A stretch of DNA of 6,301 nucleotides. It comes from DUZB01 sp964407525. Its GTDB lineage: Bacteria; Desulfobacterota; DSM-4660; Desulfatiglandales; Desulfatiglandaceae. Positions within the stretch are counted from its first letter, which is position 1, and each line of letters starts with the position of its first letter. The notes under the pieces are model-generated. The model was not told the DNA's origin and did not search any database. It saw only the letters and a program-made list of their open reading frames with translations. Below are positions 1 to 5,563 of the stretch, in pieces. The position numbers and the translations under genes were made by a program. The stretch lies in the NCBI GenBank assembly GCA_964407525.1, contig CAYOWC010000286.1:1-6301 (forward strand), written 5' to 3'.

Positions 1-1
1 G

Positions 2-24
2 GTCATGCCTTCATGACTGTTTTT
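2..24 (+). terminator. possible short terminator of an upstream gene
   Basis: GTCATG (2-7) and CATGAC (12-17) form a perfect 6-bp inverted repeat with a CCTT loop, followed by TGTTTTT (18-24). The stem is short and not GC-rich, so this would be a weak intrinsic terminator at best. The upstream gene is outside the window, so the role is inferred only from stem plus T-run. Confidence 0.3.
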
Positions 25-33
25 GTTGAAATC

Positions 34-76
34 TTTACACGAACCTAACCGAATGCTAACATTGTATTCCTATTCT
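34..76 (+). promoter_or_regulatory. Pho-box promoter of phoB (three 11-bp repeats and -10)
   Basis: Three hexamers sit exactly 11 bp apart: TTTACA (34-39), CTAACC (45-50) and CTAACA (56-61). A -10-like TATTCT (71-76) begins 15 bp after the start of the last hexamer, and no convincing -35 is present. This is the geometry of a promoter activated by an OmpR/PhoB-type regulator that binds as tandem dimers and replaces -35 contacts. The same geometry recurs before psiE, the porin and pstS in this window. It predicts positive autoregulation of phoB under phosphate limitation, with transcription starting around 83 and a leader of about 25 nt. Confidence 0.8.
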
Positions 77-108
77 ACCTGAAAACATTTTCCGTAAAGA
101 GAGATCCC

Positions 109-795
109 ATGACCAAAAAACGCATTCTTGTAGTAGATGACGAAGAAGATATCTTGGAACTGGTGAGGTTCAACCTTCAGAAGGCCGGCTATGTGGTCTT
201 ATGTGCAACTTCCGGTGAAAAGGCTGTTGAGCTTGCCCGCAAAGAGCAGCCGGATCTCTTGGTGCTCGATCTTATGCTTCCCGGCATGGATGGCCTCGAT
301 GTGGCAAAGTTCCTGAAAAACAATACGGAAACCAAGGACATTCCCATTATCATGTTGACCGCTCGAGGGGAAGAAGCGGACGTGGTCACGGGCCTCGAAC
401 TGGGGGCGGACGATTATATGACAAAACCCTTTAGCCCGCGGATCTTGTTAGCCAGGGTCAAAGCCGTAATCAGGAGGCGGGTCATAGAAGAACCACTGGA
501 GTCCGAAATGATAAGGGTTCACGACCTGGTAATTCATCCGGGTCGCAGGCAGGTTCTCTTGCACGGCACGGCCATAGATCTGACCTTTACGGAATTCGGC
601 ATCCTCGAATTTCTTGCGCGGAGACCCGGATGGGTCTTTACCCGTAACCAAATCGTGGATGCGGTGCGGGGGGAGGACTATTTTGTTACGGATCGTGCCG
701 TGGATGTCCAAATTGTTGGACTTCGAAAAAAGCTTGGTTCCGCCGGGAAATATATCGAAACCGTGCGGGGAGTTGGATATCGGTTCAAGGAGTGA
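109..795 (+). CDS. phoB: PhoB-type phosphate regulon response regulator
   Basis: This 228-residue OmpR/PhoB-family transcription factor is activated by phosphorylation from PhoR and binds Pho boxes. The receiver domain (about residues 4-120) has the acidic pair D10/D11, phosphoacceptor D54 in the VLDLMLPGMDG motif, T84 and K106 in the KPF motif. The C-terminal winged helix (about 130-228) has the recognition helix around DRAVDVQIVGLRKKL (195-209) and ends in the typical ETVRGVGYRF wing. Length matches the family. The ATG at 109 follows AAAGAGAG (96-103), a fair Shine-Dalgarno. Where E. coli PhoB has Arg-Arg in the recognition helix (DVHIRRLRK), this protein has V203-G204, which fits a different box sequence. 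phoR follows, and the last codons (AAGGAG at 787-792) look like phoR's original ribosome-binding site. PhoB rather than another OmpR-family regulator is supported by the neighbours phoR, psiE and pstS. Confidence 0.95.
   Translation: MTKKRILVVDDEEDILELVRFNLQKAGYVVLCATSGEKAVELARKEQPDLLVLDLMLPGMDGLDVAKFLKNNTETKDIPIIMLTARGEEADVVTGLELGADDYMTKPFSPRILLARVKAVIRRRVIEEPLESEMIRVHDLVIHPGRRQVLLHGTAIDLTFTEFGILEFLARRPGWVFTRNQIVDAVRGEDYFVTDRAVDVQIVGLRKKLGSAGKYIETVRGVGYRFKE
787..792 (+). promoter_or_regulatory. displaced ancestral Shine-Dalgarno of phoR
   Basis: AAGGAG lies in the last two sense codons of phoB. It is now about 190 bases from the phoR ATG. If the element at 800-974 and one copy of its flanking repeat are removed, the order becomes AAGGAG-TGAGTT-ATG, an ideal 6-nt spacing that overlaps the phoB stop. 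I infer that it was the phoR ribosome-binding site before the insertion. Confidence 0.7.
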
Positions 796-799
796 GTTA
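793..799 (+). repeat. left target-site duplication of the MITE-like element
   Basis: TGAGTTA at 793-799 includes the phoB stop codon TGA. The identical heptamer occurs at 975-981, immediately after the other end of the element. Perfect short direct repeats just outside terminal inverted repeats are the mark of transposition. Confidence 0.75.
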
Positions 800-974
800 G
801 TTTCCATCCATAAATGGCCCTTTTCCGCAATATCTGCGTCAAACTGCGGGTTTCTTTGTGCGACGTACTATCGTACGTCTCCGCGCAAACCCTTGTTCTC
901 CTTGATCTTGCGAAAAATTGCTCATTTCTGAATTGGAAACCCGCAGTGTCTACAATTGCAATAATGGATGGGAA
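800..974. mobile_element. MITE-like palindromic element inserted between phoB and phoR
   Basis: This is a non-coding element of about 175 bp. Its terminal inverted repeats are TTTCCATCCAT (801-811) and ATGGATGGGAA (964-974), 10 of 11 matching and the mismatch a G-T wobble. Inside lie GCAAT/ATTGC (827-831, 955-959), a perfect 12-bp pair ACTGCGGGTTTC/GAAACCCGCAGT (843-854, 936-947) and a strong central hairpin (855-889), so most of the element can fold into one nested structure. It is flanked by TGAGTTA direct repeats (793-799, 975-981). No transposase is encoded, so it would need one supplied in trans. A 14-bp match to its left end (GTTTCCATCCATAA) occurs again after phoR. The exact outer boundary is uncertain by one base on the left. 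I do not recognise a named family. Confidence 0.75.
855..889. repeat. central hairpin of the MITE-like element
   Basis: GACGTAC (862-868) and GTACGTC (873-879) pair perfectly around a TATC loop. Outside them TTTGTGC (855-861) pairs with GCGCAAA (883-889), with one G-U wobble and a 3-base bulge (880-882). The result is a stem of about 14 bp. In the phoB-phoR transcript this would be a stable structure, possibly a processing site, but it is not followed by a T-run and is not a standard terminator. Confidence 0.65.
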
Positions 975-978
975 TGAG
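970..978 (+). promoter_or_regulatory. weak present-day ribosome-binding region of phoR
   Basis: GGGAATGAG (970-978) is the only purine-rich tract before the phoR ATG at 981. It is composed of the element's right end (GGGAA) plus the duplicated target (TGAG). Match to the anti-SD is poor, and the GGGAA part can pair with TTTCC (801-805) of the left terminal repeat. Initiation at phoR may therefore be weak or structure-dependent. Confidence 0.45.
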
Positions 979-981
979 TTA
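975..981 (+). repeat. right target-site duplication of the MITE-like element
   Basis: TGAGTTA at 975-981 is an exact copy of 793-799. Its last base is the A of the phoR start codon, so the insertion left the phoR reading frame intact while separating it from the upstream AAGGAG. Confidence 0.75.
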
Positions 982-2756
982 TGGTTCGTAAACGGAGACT
1001 TTTCTGGCAGCTTTACCCTTCTTACCTGTTGATCTCCCTCATTTCCCTCGCTGCCGCGACATGGTATGCCTCCAGTGCGGTGCGGCATTTTTTTCTGGAA
1101 CAAACAGCCTCTGATCTCAAAGCACGGGCACAGCTTTTTGAAAAGCAGGTCATACCCTACCTGGATCCGTTGGATGAAAAAGCCCTTGATCTTGCATCAA
1201 AAGATGCCGGACGGCATGCGGAAACCCGTGTCACTGTGATTCTTCCATCGGGCAGGGTGGTTGGCGATTCCGATGAAGAACCTGCTGCAATGGATACCTA
1301 TGCCGATCGACCCGAGGTCTTGAAGGCTATAAAAACCGGCTTAGGAACATCCATTCGACATAGCAGGACATTAAAAAAGGATCTGATGTACGTGGCCATC
1401 CCTGTGCTTCAACACAGCAATATTCTAGCTGTTGTCCGGACATCCATTCCCACAAGCGCCGTGGATCATGCCCTCAAAGATATCCAGACCAGGATAATCC
1501 TTGGAGGCATGATCATGGCTCTCTTTGCAGCCATCCTGGGTTTACTGGTTTCACGTAGGATTACTCGCCCCATTGAAAAAATCCGCAATTGGGCCGATTC
1601 CATTTCCGAAGGCGAATTTCTTCGAAAACCCTCCATCCGGGCCTCCGATGAAATAGAGGCCCTGAGTGAATCACTGGGAAAGATGGCGGGAGACCTTAAG
1701 GAACGCATTGAGATGGTTTCACGCCAACGAAACGAGATGGAAGCGGTTTTTTCCAGTATGGTTGAAGGCGTGCTTGCTTTAGATACAGAAGAGCGGGTCA
1801 TCCGCATAAACAAAGCCGCAACCCGGATGTTGGACTGCAGCCTTCCTGAGGCCAAAGGACGTACCATGCAGGAGGTGTCGCGCAACACAGTTCTCCATCA
1901 ATTCATGCAAGACACTCTATCAAGCGGAAAACCTTTGGAGAAGGACGTCCTTCTGTCTACAAGCAGCCGTTTAATGGTAAACGCCCATGGCACCATACTT
2001 CATGACTCGGAGAGGAACCGGATCGGCGCCCTCATCGTTTTAAACGATGTCACCAGGTTAAGGCAATTAGAGAACATCCGCCGTGAATTCGTAGCCAACG
2101 TGTCCCATGAACTAAAGACTCCTATCACGGCCATCAAAGGCTTCGTGGAAACACTCCGTGACGGCGCTGCAAAAGATCCCCTGGATAGGGAGCGTTTCCT
2201 GGAAATCATTGACAAGCATGTGGATCGTCTTGAGGCCATTGTAGAAAACCTTCTCTACCTCTCAAGGATCGAACAGGGGGCAGGCGAAGGAGAAATGGAG
2301 CTTGTAGAAAGCCGAATTGCTGAAATCCTTCGGACTGCCGCACAAGTTTGCAATGTCAGGGCGACGGCCAAGAAGATAGAAATCAAAATATCATGTCCTG
2401 AACCAATAACGGCTGCAGTATCCTCCCCGCTTCTTGAGCAGGCCGTTATAAATCTCCTCGACAACGCCATCAAGTACAGTGAAAAAGGAAAAGTGGTCCG
2501 GGTGGAGGCAATGAAGAAGAATGAAGAGACCATTGTCTCCGTTCACGATCAGGGATGCGGCATCGAGAAAAAACACCTGCCTCGATTGTTTGAAAGGTTT
2601 TATCGCGTCGACAAGGCAAGGAGCAGGCATTTAGGAGGTACGGGTCTCGGCCTTGCTATTGTTAAACATATCGTGCAAGCCCATGGTGGTCGCCTGACCG
2701 TAGCCAGTACGCCGGGCAAGGGAAGTGTTTTTTCCATCCACCTGCCGGCTTCCTAA
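981..2756 (+). CDS. phoR: PhoR-type phosphate regulon sensor histidine kinase
   Basis: This 591-residue membrane sensor kinase is predicted to autophosphorylate and pass phosphate to PhoB. Order of parts: membrane helix 1 (about 8-28); a periplasmic sensing region (about 30-170); membrane helix 2 (about 172-192); HAMP linker (about 190-245); PAS domain (about 250-360, starting EMEAVFSSMVEGVLALD); HisKA with H376 in NVSHELKTP; and HATPase_c with N box NLLDNAIKYS (491-500), G1 box DQGCG (523-527), F box and G2 box GGTGLGLAIV (552-561). All catalytic motifs are intact. A sizeable periplasmic domain distinguishes it from E. coli PhoR, which lacks one, and resembles Bacillus PhoR. The ATG at 981 is chosen because it begins the charged N-terminus just before helix 1. 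Its upstream context was altered by the 800-974 insertion. Adjacent phoB strongly supports the assignment. Confidence 0.93.
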   Translation: MVRKRRLFWQLYPSYLLISLISLAAATWYASSAVRHFFLEQTASDLKARAQLFEKQVIPYLDPLDEKALDLASKDAGRHAETRVTVILPSGRVVGDSDEEPAAMDTYADRPEVLKAIKTGLGTSIRHSRTLKKDLMYVAIPVLQHSNILAVVRTSIPTSAVDHALKDIQTRIILGGMIMALFAAILGLLVSRRITRPIEKIRNWADSISEGEFLRKPSIRASDEIEALSESLGKMAGDLKERIEMVSRQRNEMEAVFSSMVEGVLALDTEERVIRINKAATRMLDCSLPEAKGRTMQEVSRNTVLHQFMQDTLSSGKPLEKDVLLSTSSRLMVNAHGTILHDSERNRIGALIVLNDVTRLRQLENIRREFVANVSHELKTPITAIKGFVETLRDGAAKDPLDRERFLEIIDKHVDRLEAIVENLLYLSRIEQGAGEGEMELVESRIAEILRTAAQVCNVRATAKKIEIKISCPEPITAAVSSPLLEQAVINLLDNAIKYSEKGKVVRVEAMKKNEETIVSVHDQGCGIEKKHLPRLFERFYRVDKARSRHLGGTGLGLAIVKHIVQAHGGRLTVASTPGKGSVFSIHLPAS

Positions 2757-3029
2757 CAACCTTAGGTACTCGGTAAAAGAAATCAGAAATCGTGCTTTAT
2801 AGTGAAACCTCGAAGTTTAGAAGAAAAGAGGGTTAGAGAGCTAGTTCGTTTCCATCCATAACCAGTTCCGGCTTTTTTTTGTCCTTCATGCTCTTCATGT
2901 CATGGTCGTGTACTCATGTGAAATTCAAATCAAGCTCGCTTTCAAAGACACTTCTATAAGAACAGCCATTTTACATATCCCCGAACAGTTTCACCAATAC
3001 ATGCCAAATCCTCTATAAGTCATCATTTT
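2757..3029. other. non-coding region between phoR and the psiE promoter
   Basis: I see no credible gene on either strand. The stretch holds a solitary 14-bp copy of the MITE-like end (2848-2861), a run of eight T (2873-2880) without a convincing hairpin before it, and two CTTCATG words 9 bp apart (2884-2890, 2893-2899). From about 2945 onward the + strand is AT-rich and relatively G-poor, so phoR transcription may end by Rho, but no clear intrinsic terminator is visible. Confidence 0.5.
2848..2861 (+). repeat. solitary copy of the MITE-like element end
   Basis: GTTTCCATCCATAA here is identical to 800-813, the left end of the element between phoB and phoR. Sequence beyond it diverges, and no inverted ATGGATGG partner is found before psiE. 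It may be a decayed or related element that shares only the terminus. A given 14-mer recurring by chance in 6.3 kb is unlikely. Confidence 0.5.
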
Positions 3030-3072
3030 CTCACAAGCCCCTAATGCGATCCTATCATTTCAAACCTATCTT
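3030..3072 (+). promoter_or_regulatory. Pho-box promoter of psiE
   Basis: CTCACA (3030-3035), CTAATG (3041-3046) and CTATCA (3052-3057) are 11 bp apart. A -10-like TATCTT (3067-3072) starts 15 bp after the last hexamer, identical in spacing to the phoB, porin and pstS promoters. The hexamers are more divergent than at pstS, which suggests weaker PhoB affinity. Transcription would start near 3079 and cover psiE and the small gene at 3588. Confidence 0.65.
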
Positions 3073-3111
3073 CAGCGGAAATACATTAAATTGAAAGGAG
3101 CAAATACCTAT

Positions 3112-3579
3112 TTGAAAATACCAGATACACAAGTCATTTTCAGAAAATCGATGCAATACATTGTTAAAATACTGATGGTATTCATTATCCTGGTTCTTAT
3201 TATCGGACTTGCAAGGACCCTTTATAGCATGCGCACAATCTTAGTTGATAAACCCCTTGGACAGGCTTTTGACAACATCGTAACCGATATTCTCACGTTC
3301 TTGGTCATTATTGAACTGTTCAGGAGTTTTATTGAGTATTTTGAAGCCCACAGGTTCAGATTAAACACCATGATAGATCCTGCCATCGTATTTGTTATCA
3401 GGGAACTCATCGTGAAACTCTACGACACGGGACATCTTCAATGGGAAATACTCATGGCCCTGGGGTTTGTAGTGATCTGTCTCGGTGTTGTCCGAACTTT
3501 AGCCGTGCAGTTCAGCCCTGACGAAGACAAGAAATCGCAGGAATGTAAACATTCCTCTATCACAACACAAAAAATTTAA
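3112..3579 (+). CDS. psiE: PsiE-family phosphate-starvation-inducible membrane protein
   Basis: This 155-residue integral membrane protein has about four hydrophobic helices (roughly 17-37, 56-74, 88-103 and 112-132). The central block ELFRSFIEYFEAHRF and IDPAIVFVIRELIVKLY (residues 68-82, 88-104) is typical of the PsiE family. The biochemical role of PsiE is unknown; in E. coli it is induced by phosphate starvation. I chose TTG at 3112 because AAAGGAG (3094-3100) lies 11 nt upstream. An in-frame TTG at 3091 overlaps that SD, and the first ATG (3151) lacks one and would clip the N-terminus. The C-terminal tail (about 135-155) is polar. The Pho-type promoter upstream agrees with the name. The small gene at 3588 follows, with its SD overlapping this stop codon. 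Confidence 0.8.
   Translation: MKIPDTQVIFRKSMQYIVKILMVFIILVLIIGLARTLYSMRTILVDKPLGQAFDNIVTDILTFLVIIELFRSFIEYFEAHRFRLNTMIDPAIVFVIRELIVKLYDTGHLQWEILMALGFVVICLGVVRTLAVQFSPDEDKKSQECKHSSITTQKI
3539..3556 (+). repeat. inverted repeat near the 3' end of psiE
   Basis: AGGAATGT (3539-3546) and ACATTCCT (3549-3556) form a perfect 8-bp inverted repeat with a 2-base centre (7 bp with a 4-nt loop as RNA). It lies 21 bases before the SD of the next gene and has no following T-run. It may be an intercistronic stability or processing hairpin, or chance within coding sequence. Confidence 0.4.
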
Positions 3580-3587
3580 GGAGACAT

Positions 3588-3824
3588 ATGGAAAAAATGA
3601 GATATACTGATCGTTTGTATGGAGTATTTAATCTTCCACCTACAGCAGAACTGGCTTGTGAAAGAAATGAGCCAACTTGTATTATGATGGTTTATAACAG
3701 AGCTACAGATGTAAAAAAGTTTGAAATTTTAGAAAAAAGACTTCCAGCTGATGTTCGTGAGAAGATTGTATTATGGTTGCATAAAAGCAGCCATCTCTTG
3801 GATGTCACCGTCGGGCTGACCTAA
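3588..3824 (+). CDS. uncharacterised 78-residue protein, co-transcribed with psiE
   Basis: I do not recognise this family. The gene looks real: AAGGAG (3578-3583) overlaps the psiE stop and sits 4 bases before the ATG, so translation is probably coupled. The product is soluble-looking, with no signal peptide or membrane helix, a CxxxxxxC pair (C24, C31), an internal segment FNLPPTAELACERNEP (14-29), and a predicted amphipathic C-terminal helix with Trp63 and His65/His69. Composition differs from its neighbours: about 34% GC over 3591-3780, rich in AGA, AAA and TTA codons, which suggests separate origin or relaxed codon use. Being inside a Pho-controlled transcript, a role in phosphate stress is an inference only. 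Confidence 0.7.
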   Translation: MEKMRYTDRLYGVFNLPPTAELACERNEPTCIMMVYNRATDVKKFEILEKRLPADVREKIVLWLHKSSHLLDVTVGLT

Positions 3825-3863
3825 CGCAAACCATCCTAATTTAAAAAAGTGCCATATTTCTTG

Positions 3864-3951
3864 TTCCCCAACCCTGCCCCTTCCCTCTCTCAAACACCCG
3901 CAATATAAATCAAAAACAGTTATACCCCTCTAATTCCTCTTAAACCCTCCC
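3864..3951 (+). terminator. candidate Rho-utilisation (C-rich, G-poor) region
   Basis: By hand count this 88-nt stretch has about 37 C and only 3 G, with little capacity to fold. It starts about 40 nt after the stop of the 78-residue gene. C-over-G bubbles of this length are typical Rho-loading regions, and no intrinsic terminator is visible between 3825 and 3999. It would insulate the psiE transcript from the porin promoter at 4000. I see no gene here. Confidence 0.4.
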
Positions 3952-3999
3952 TGAAAGCGCGCCATTCCCTACCCTCGCAAACAATCAGTCTATACCGAT

Positions 4000-4053
4000 T
4001 TCACACAAGTCTAATATTTGCCTAATAAGTTTTTAACGTACCTCACTTAATCT
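4000..4053 (+). promoter_or_regulatory. Pho-box promoter of the porin gene (four repeats)
   Basis: Four hexamers are spaced exactly 11 bp apart: TTCACA (4000-4005), CTAATA (4011-4016), CTAATA (4022-4027) and TTAACG (4033-4038). A -10-like TAATCT (4048-4053) begins 15 bp after the last one starts. This is the longest array in the window and would accept two PhoB dimers. Predicted start is near 4060, giving a leader of about 124 nt. Confidence 0.75.
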
Positions 4054-4082
4054 CTTTTTTATGAAAAACACGTACATGTTCT

Positions 4083-4094
4083 GAAAGGAGGTGA
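4083..4094 (+). promoter_or_regulatory. orphan full-length Shine-Dalgarno in the porin leader
   Basis: GAAAGGAGGTGA is an almost complete complement of the 16S rRNA 3' end but has no well-spaced gene start. The nearest in-frame candidates are GTG at 4091, which overlaps it, and ATG at 4109 (14 nt away, encoding MRKE then stop). The real porin SD is a separate AAAGGAG at 4166-4172. The sequence resembles the GAAAGGAGG STAB-SD that stabilises some Bacillus mRNAs by ribosome binding. A similar stabilising or standby role here is inferred. Confidence 0.5.
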
Positions 4095-4183
4095 AACAGC
4101 AAGTATTTATGAGGAAAGAATAATCACGATATCAACAAACAAGATTTCACATTGAAAATTCATTAAAAGGAGTGGAAAAACCA

Positions 4184-5503
4184 ATGAAAAGATTTGCACT
4201 TATCGTATGCCTGATGGGAACACTGGTTTTCAGTTTCGGCATCGTACCTTCCCATGCGGCTGAGGTTGATGTACTGGTCAACAAGCTGGTTGAGAAAGGG
4301 CTTTTTACAAGAGAAGAGGCCACACAACTTCTCAAACAAATGCAGAAGGAGGACGTGCGCCAGGAAACCAAGATTAAGGAAACTGCTGAAAAGGCAGCCA
4401 AAGAAACCGTACAGAAAGAAGCCAAAACCGCCGGCTGGGCTGAAGTCCCCAAGTGGGTCAGCCGAATCCATTTCAAAGGAGATTTCAGGCTGCGCTACCA
4501 GTATCAAAACATAGACCTTGACAATGGAACAGGAACCGATCCATCTCGAAACAGAGGCCGTTACCGCTGGCGGTTCGGAGCTGTAGCCGATGTGACTAAA
4601 GACAAAAAGTGGCAGGTTGGTTTTGGGCTTGCCTCCGGGAGCGGTGATCCTCGATCAACCAACCAGACCTTTGTAAACGATTTTGAAACTCCGGATGCTC
4701 GTATCGACTACGCTTATGCCCAGTGGCAGCCCGTCAAATGGCTTAAAGCTATCGGCGGGCAGATGAAAAATCCGATTTTCAAGGTTAAGGATCTTATGTG
4801 GGATAGCGATATTCGTCCTCAAGGTGTGGCCGTTCCCATCAATTACGCCTGGAGCGACAGCGGTACATTTTTCTTGAATCCTGCCCTATTCGTGCTTGAT
4901 GAATACAAGGATCCTGATGCTGGCGATCCCATCATGTTTGTCTTTCAACCTGGCGTCAAAATGAAAATAAACAAAATGCTTTCCTTTGCCGTATCCGGTT
5001 CCTACTACTGGAACTCAGACGTGAAAGGCAGCAGTTTCAAGTACAGTTCCGGAACCAATACCACCGATGCAAACGGTGCTCTGATCTACAACTACAGTGC
5101 ACTTTCCTTGAACGCTAAGTTTGATGCCAAATTCGGAGGACCGGTTCCTGGTGCAGGTGTGTTCGGGACCTATGTAAATTCGGATGCGGATGACAATGAT
5201 ACAGGATGGTTAGCCGGTATCTGGTTCGGGCACAAAGACTATAACAAGGAATTGTGGAAATGGCGGATCAAATACAACTACCGTCACCTGGAAAGGGATG
5301 CCTGGCCGGACTTCCTGCCGGACAGCGATTTCTATGACGGCGAAACCAACGCCAAGGGTCATGAATTTGAAGTTTGCCTGGGTTTGGCCAAAAATGTCTG
5401 GTTCGCCTTTGATTACTACCATGCGATGATGATCGATTACGCGCCCGGGTCTACGGATGAACCCCAGAATGTCGTGCAATGTGATTTCAATTTCAAGTTC
5501 TAA
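4184..5503 (+). CDS. Pho-regulated outer-membrane porin (putative porin family)
   Basis: This 439-residue beta-barrel channel is predicted to lie in the outer membrane and admit small anions or phosphate compounds. The N-terminus MKRFALIVCLMG is a signal peptide, with likely cleavage after SHA (about residue 25). A charged coiled-coil segment follows (about 28-80: LVNKLVEKGLFTREEATQLL, then K/E/A-rich), as seen in 'putative porin' proteins and in phosphate-selective OprO/OprP-type porins. From about residue 90 (IHFKGDFRLRYQY) alternating aromatic/polar strands run to a C-terminal FNFKF, the terminal-Phe signature for barrel insertion. The ATG at 4184 is preferred over the in-frame GTG at 4172 because AAAGGAG (4166-4172) is 11 nt upstream and overlaps the GTG. 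Its own four-repeat Pho box and position just before pstS suggest a role like PhoE/OprP. Substrate selectivity cannot be read from the sequence. Confidence 0.8.
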   Translation: MKRFALIVCLMGTLVFSFGIVPSHAAEVDVLVNKLVEKGLFTREEATQLLKQMQKEDVRQETKIKETAEKAAKETVQKEAKTAGWAEVPKWVSRIHFKGDFRLRYQYQNIDLDNGTGTDPSRNRGRYRWRFGAVADVTKDKKWQVGFGLASGSGDPRSTNQTFVNDFETPDARIDYAYAQWQPVKWLKAIGGQMKNPIFKVKDLMWDSDIRPQGVAVPINYAWSDSGTFFLNPALFVLDEYKDPDAGDPIMFVFQPGVKMKINKMLSFAVSGSYYWNSDVKGSSFKYSSGTNTTDANGALIYNYSALSLNAKFDAKFGGPVPGAGVFGTYVNSDADDNDTGWLAGIWFGHKDYNKELWKWRIKYNYRHLERDAWPDFLPDSDFYDGETNAKGHEFEVCLGLAKNVWFAFDYYHAMMIDYAPGSTDEPQNVVQCDFNFKF

Positions 5504-5563
5504 AGATCTTGTGCAATAAGTTATGATGGAAAGGAGTCTGTTCAAAGAAGATGCAATCAAACA

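Noticed and set aside
814..1032. Possible 72-residue ORF beginning inside the 800-974 element
   Set aside because: It has no SD, lies mostly in inverted-repeat DNA and runs out of frame into phoR; it is best explained as a spurious frame of the element.
678..1103. Long minus-strand frame across the phoB end, the element and the phoR start
   Set aside because: It overlaps two solid genes and a palindromic element, and the translation has no recognisable domain.
2731..2740. TTTCCATCCA at the end of phoR as a third element end
   Set aside because: It is only 10 bp and encodes the normal SIHLP ending of the kinase ATPase domain, so it is a coding coincidence.
2861..2880. T8 run after phoR as an intrinsic terminator
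   Set aside because: The preceding AACCAGTTCCGGC cannot form a stable stem of more than a few base pairs.
3821..3841. CTAACG and CTAATT words after the 78-residue gene as a Pho box
   Set aside because: They are 15 bp apart rather than 11, the first overlaps the stop codon, and no -10 follows at the usual distance.
4061..4084. Seven-codon ORF at the predicted 5' end of the porin mRNA
   Set aside because: It has no SD and would have to be leaderless; it is too short to support from sequence alone.
4254..4514. Second forward frame in the porin gene (Lys/Arg/Pro-rich)
   Set aside because: It is a shadow of the K/E/A-rich coiled coil of the porin and has no independent RBS.
5210..5560. Minus-strand frame over the end of the porin gene
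   Set aside because: It overlaps a well-supported porin whose C-terminal Phe signature is intact; no domain is recognisable.
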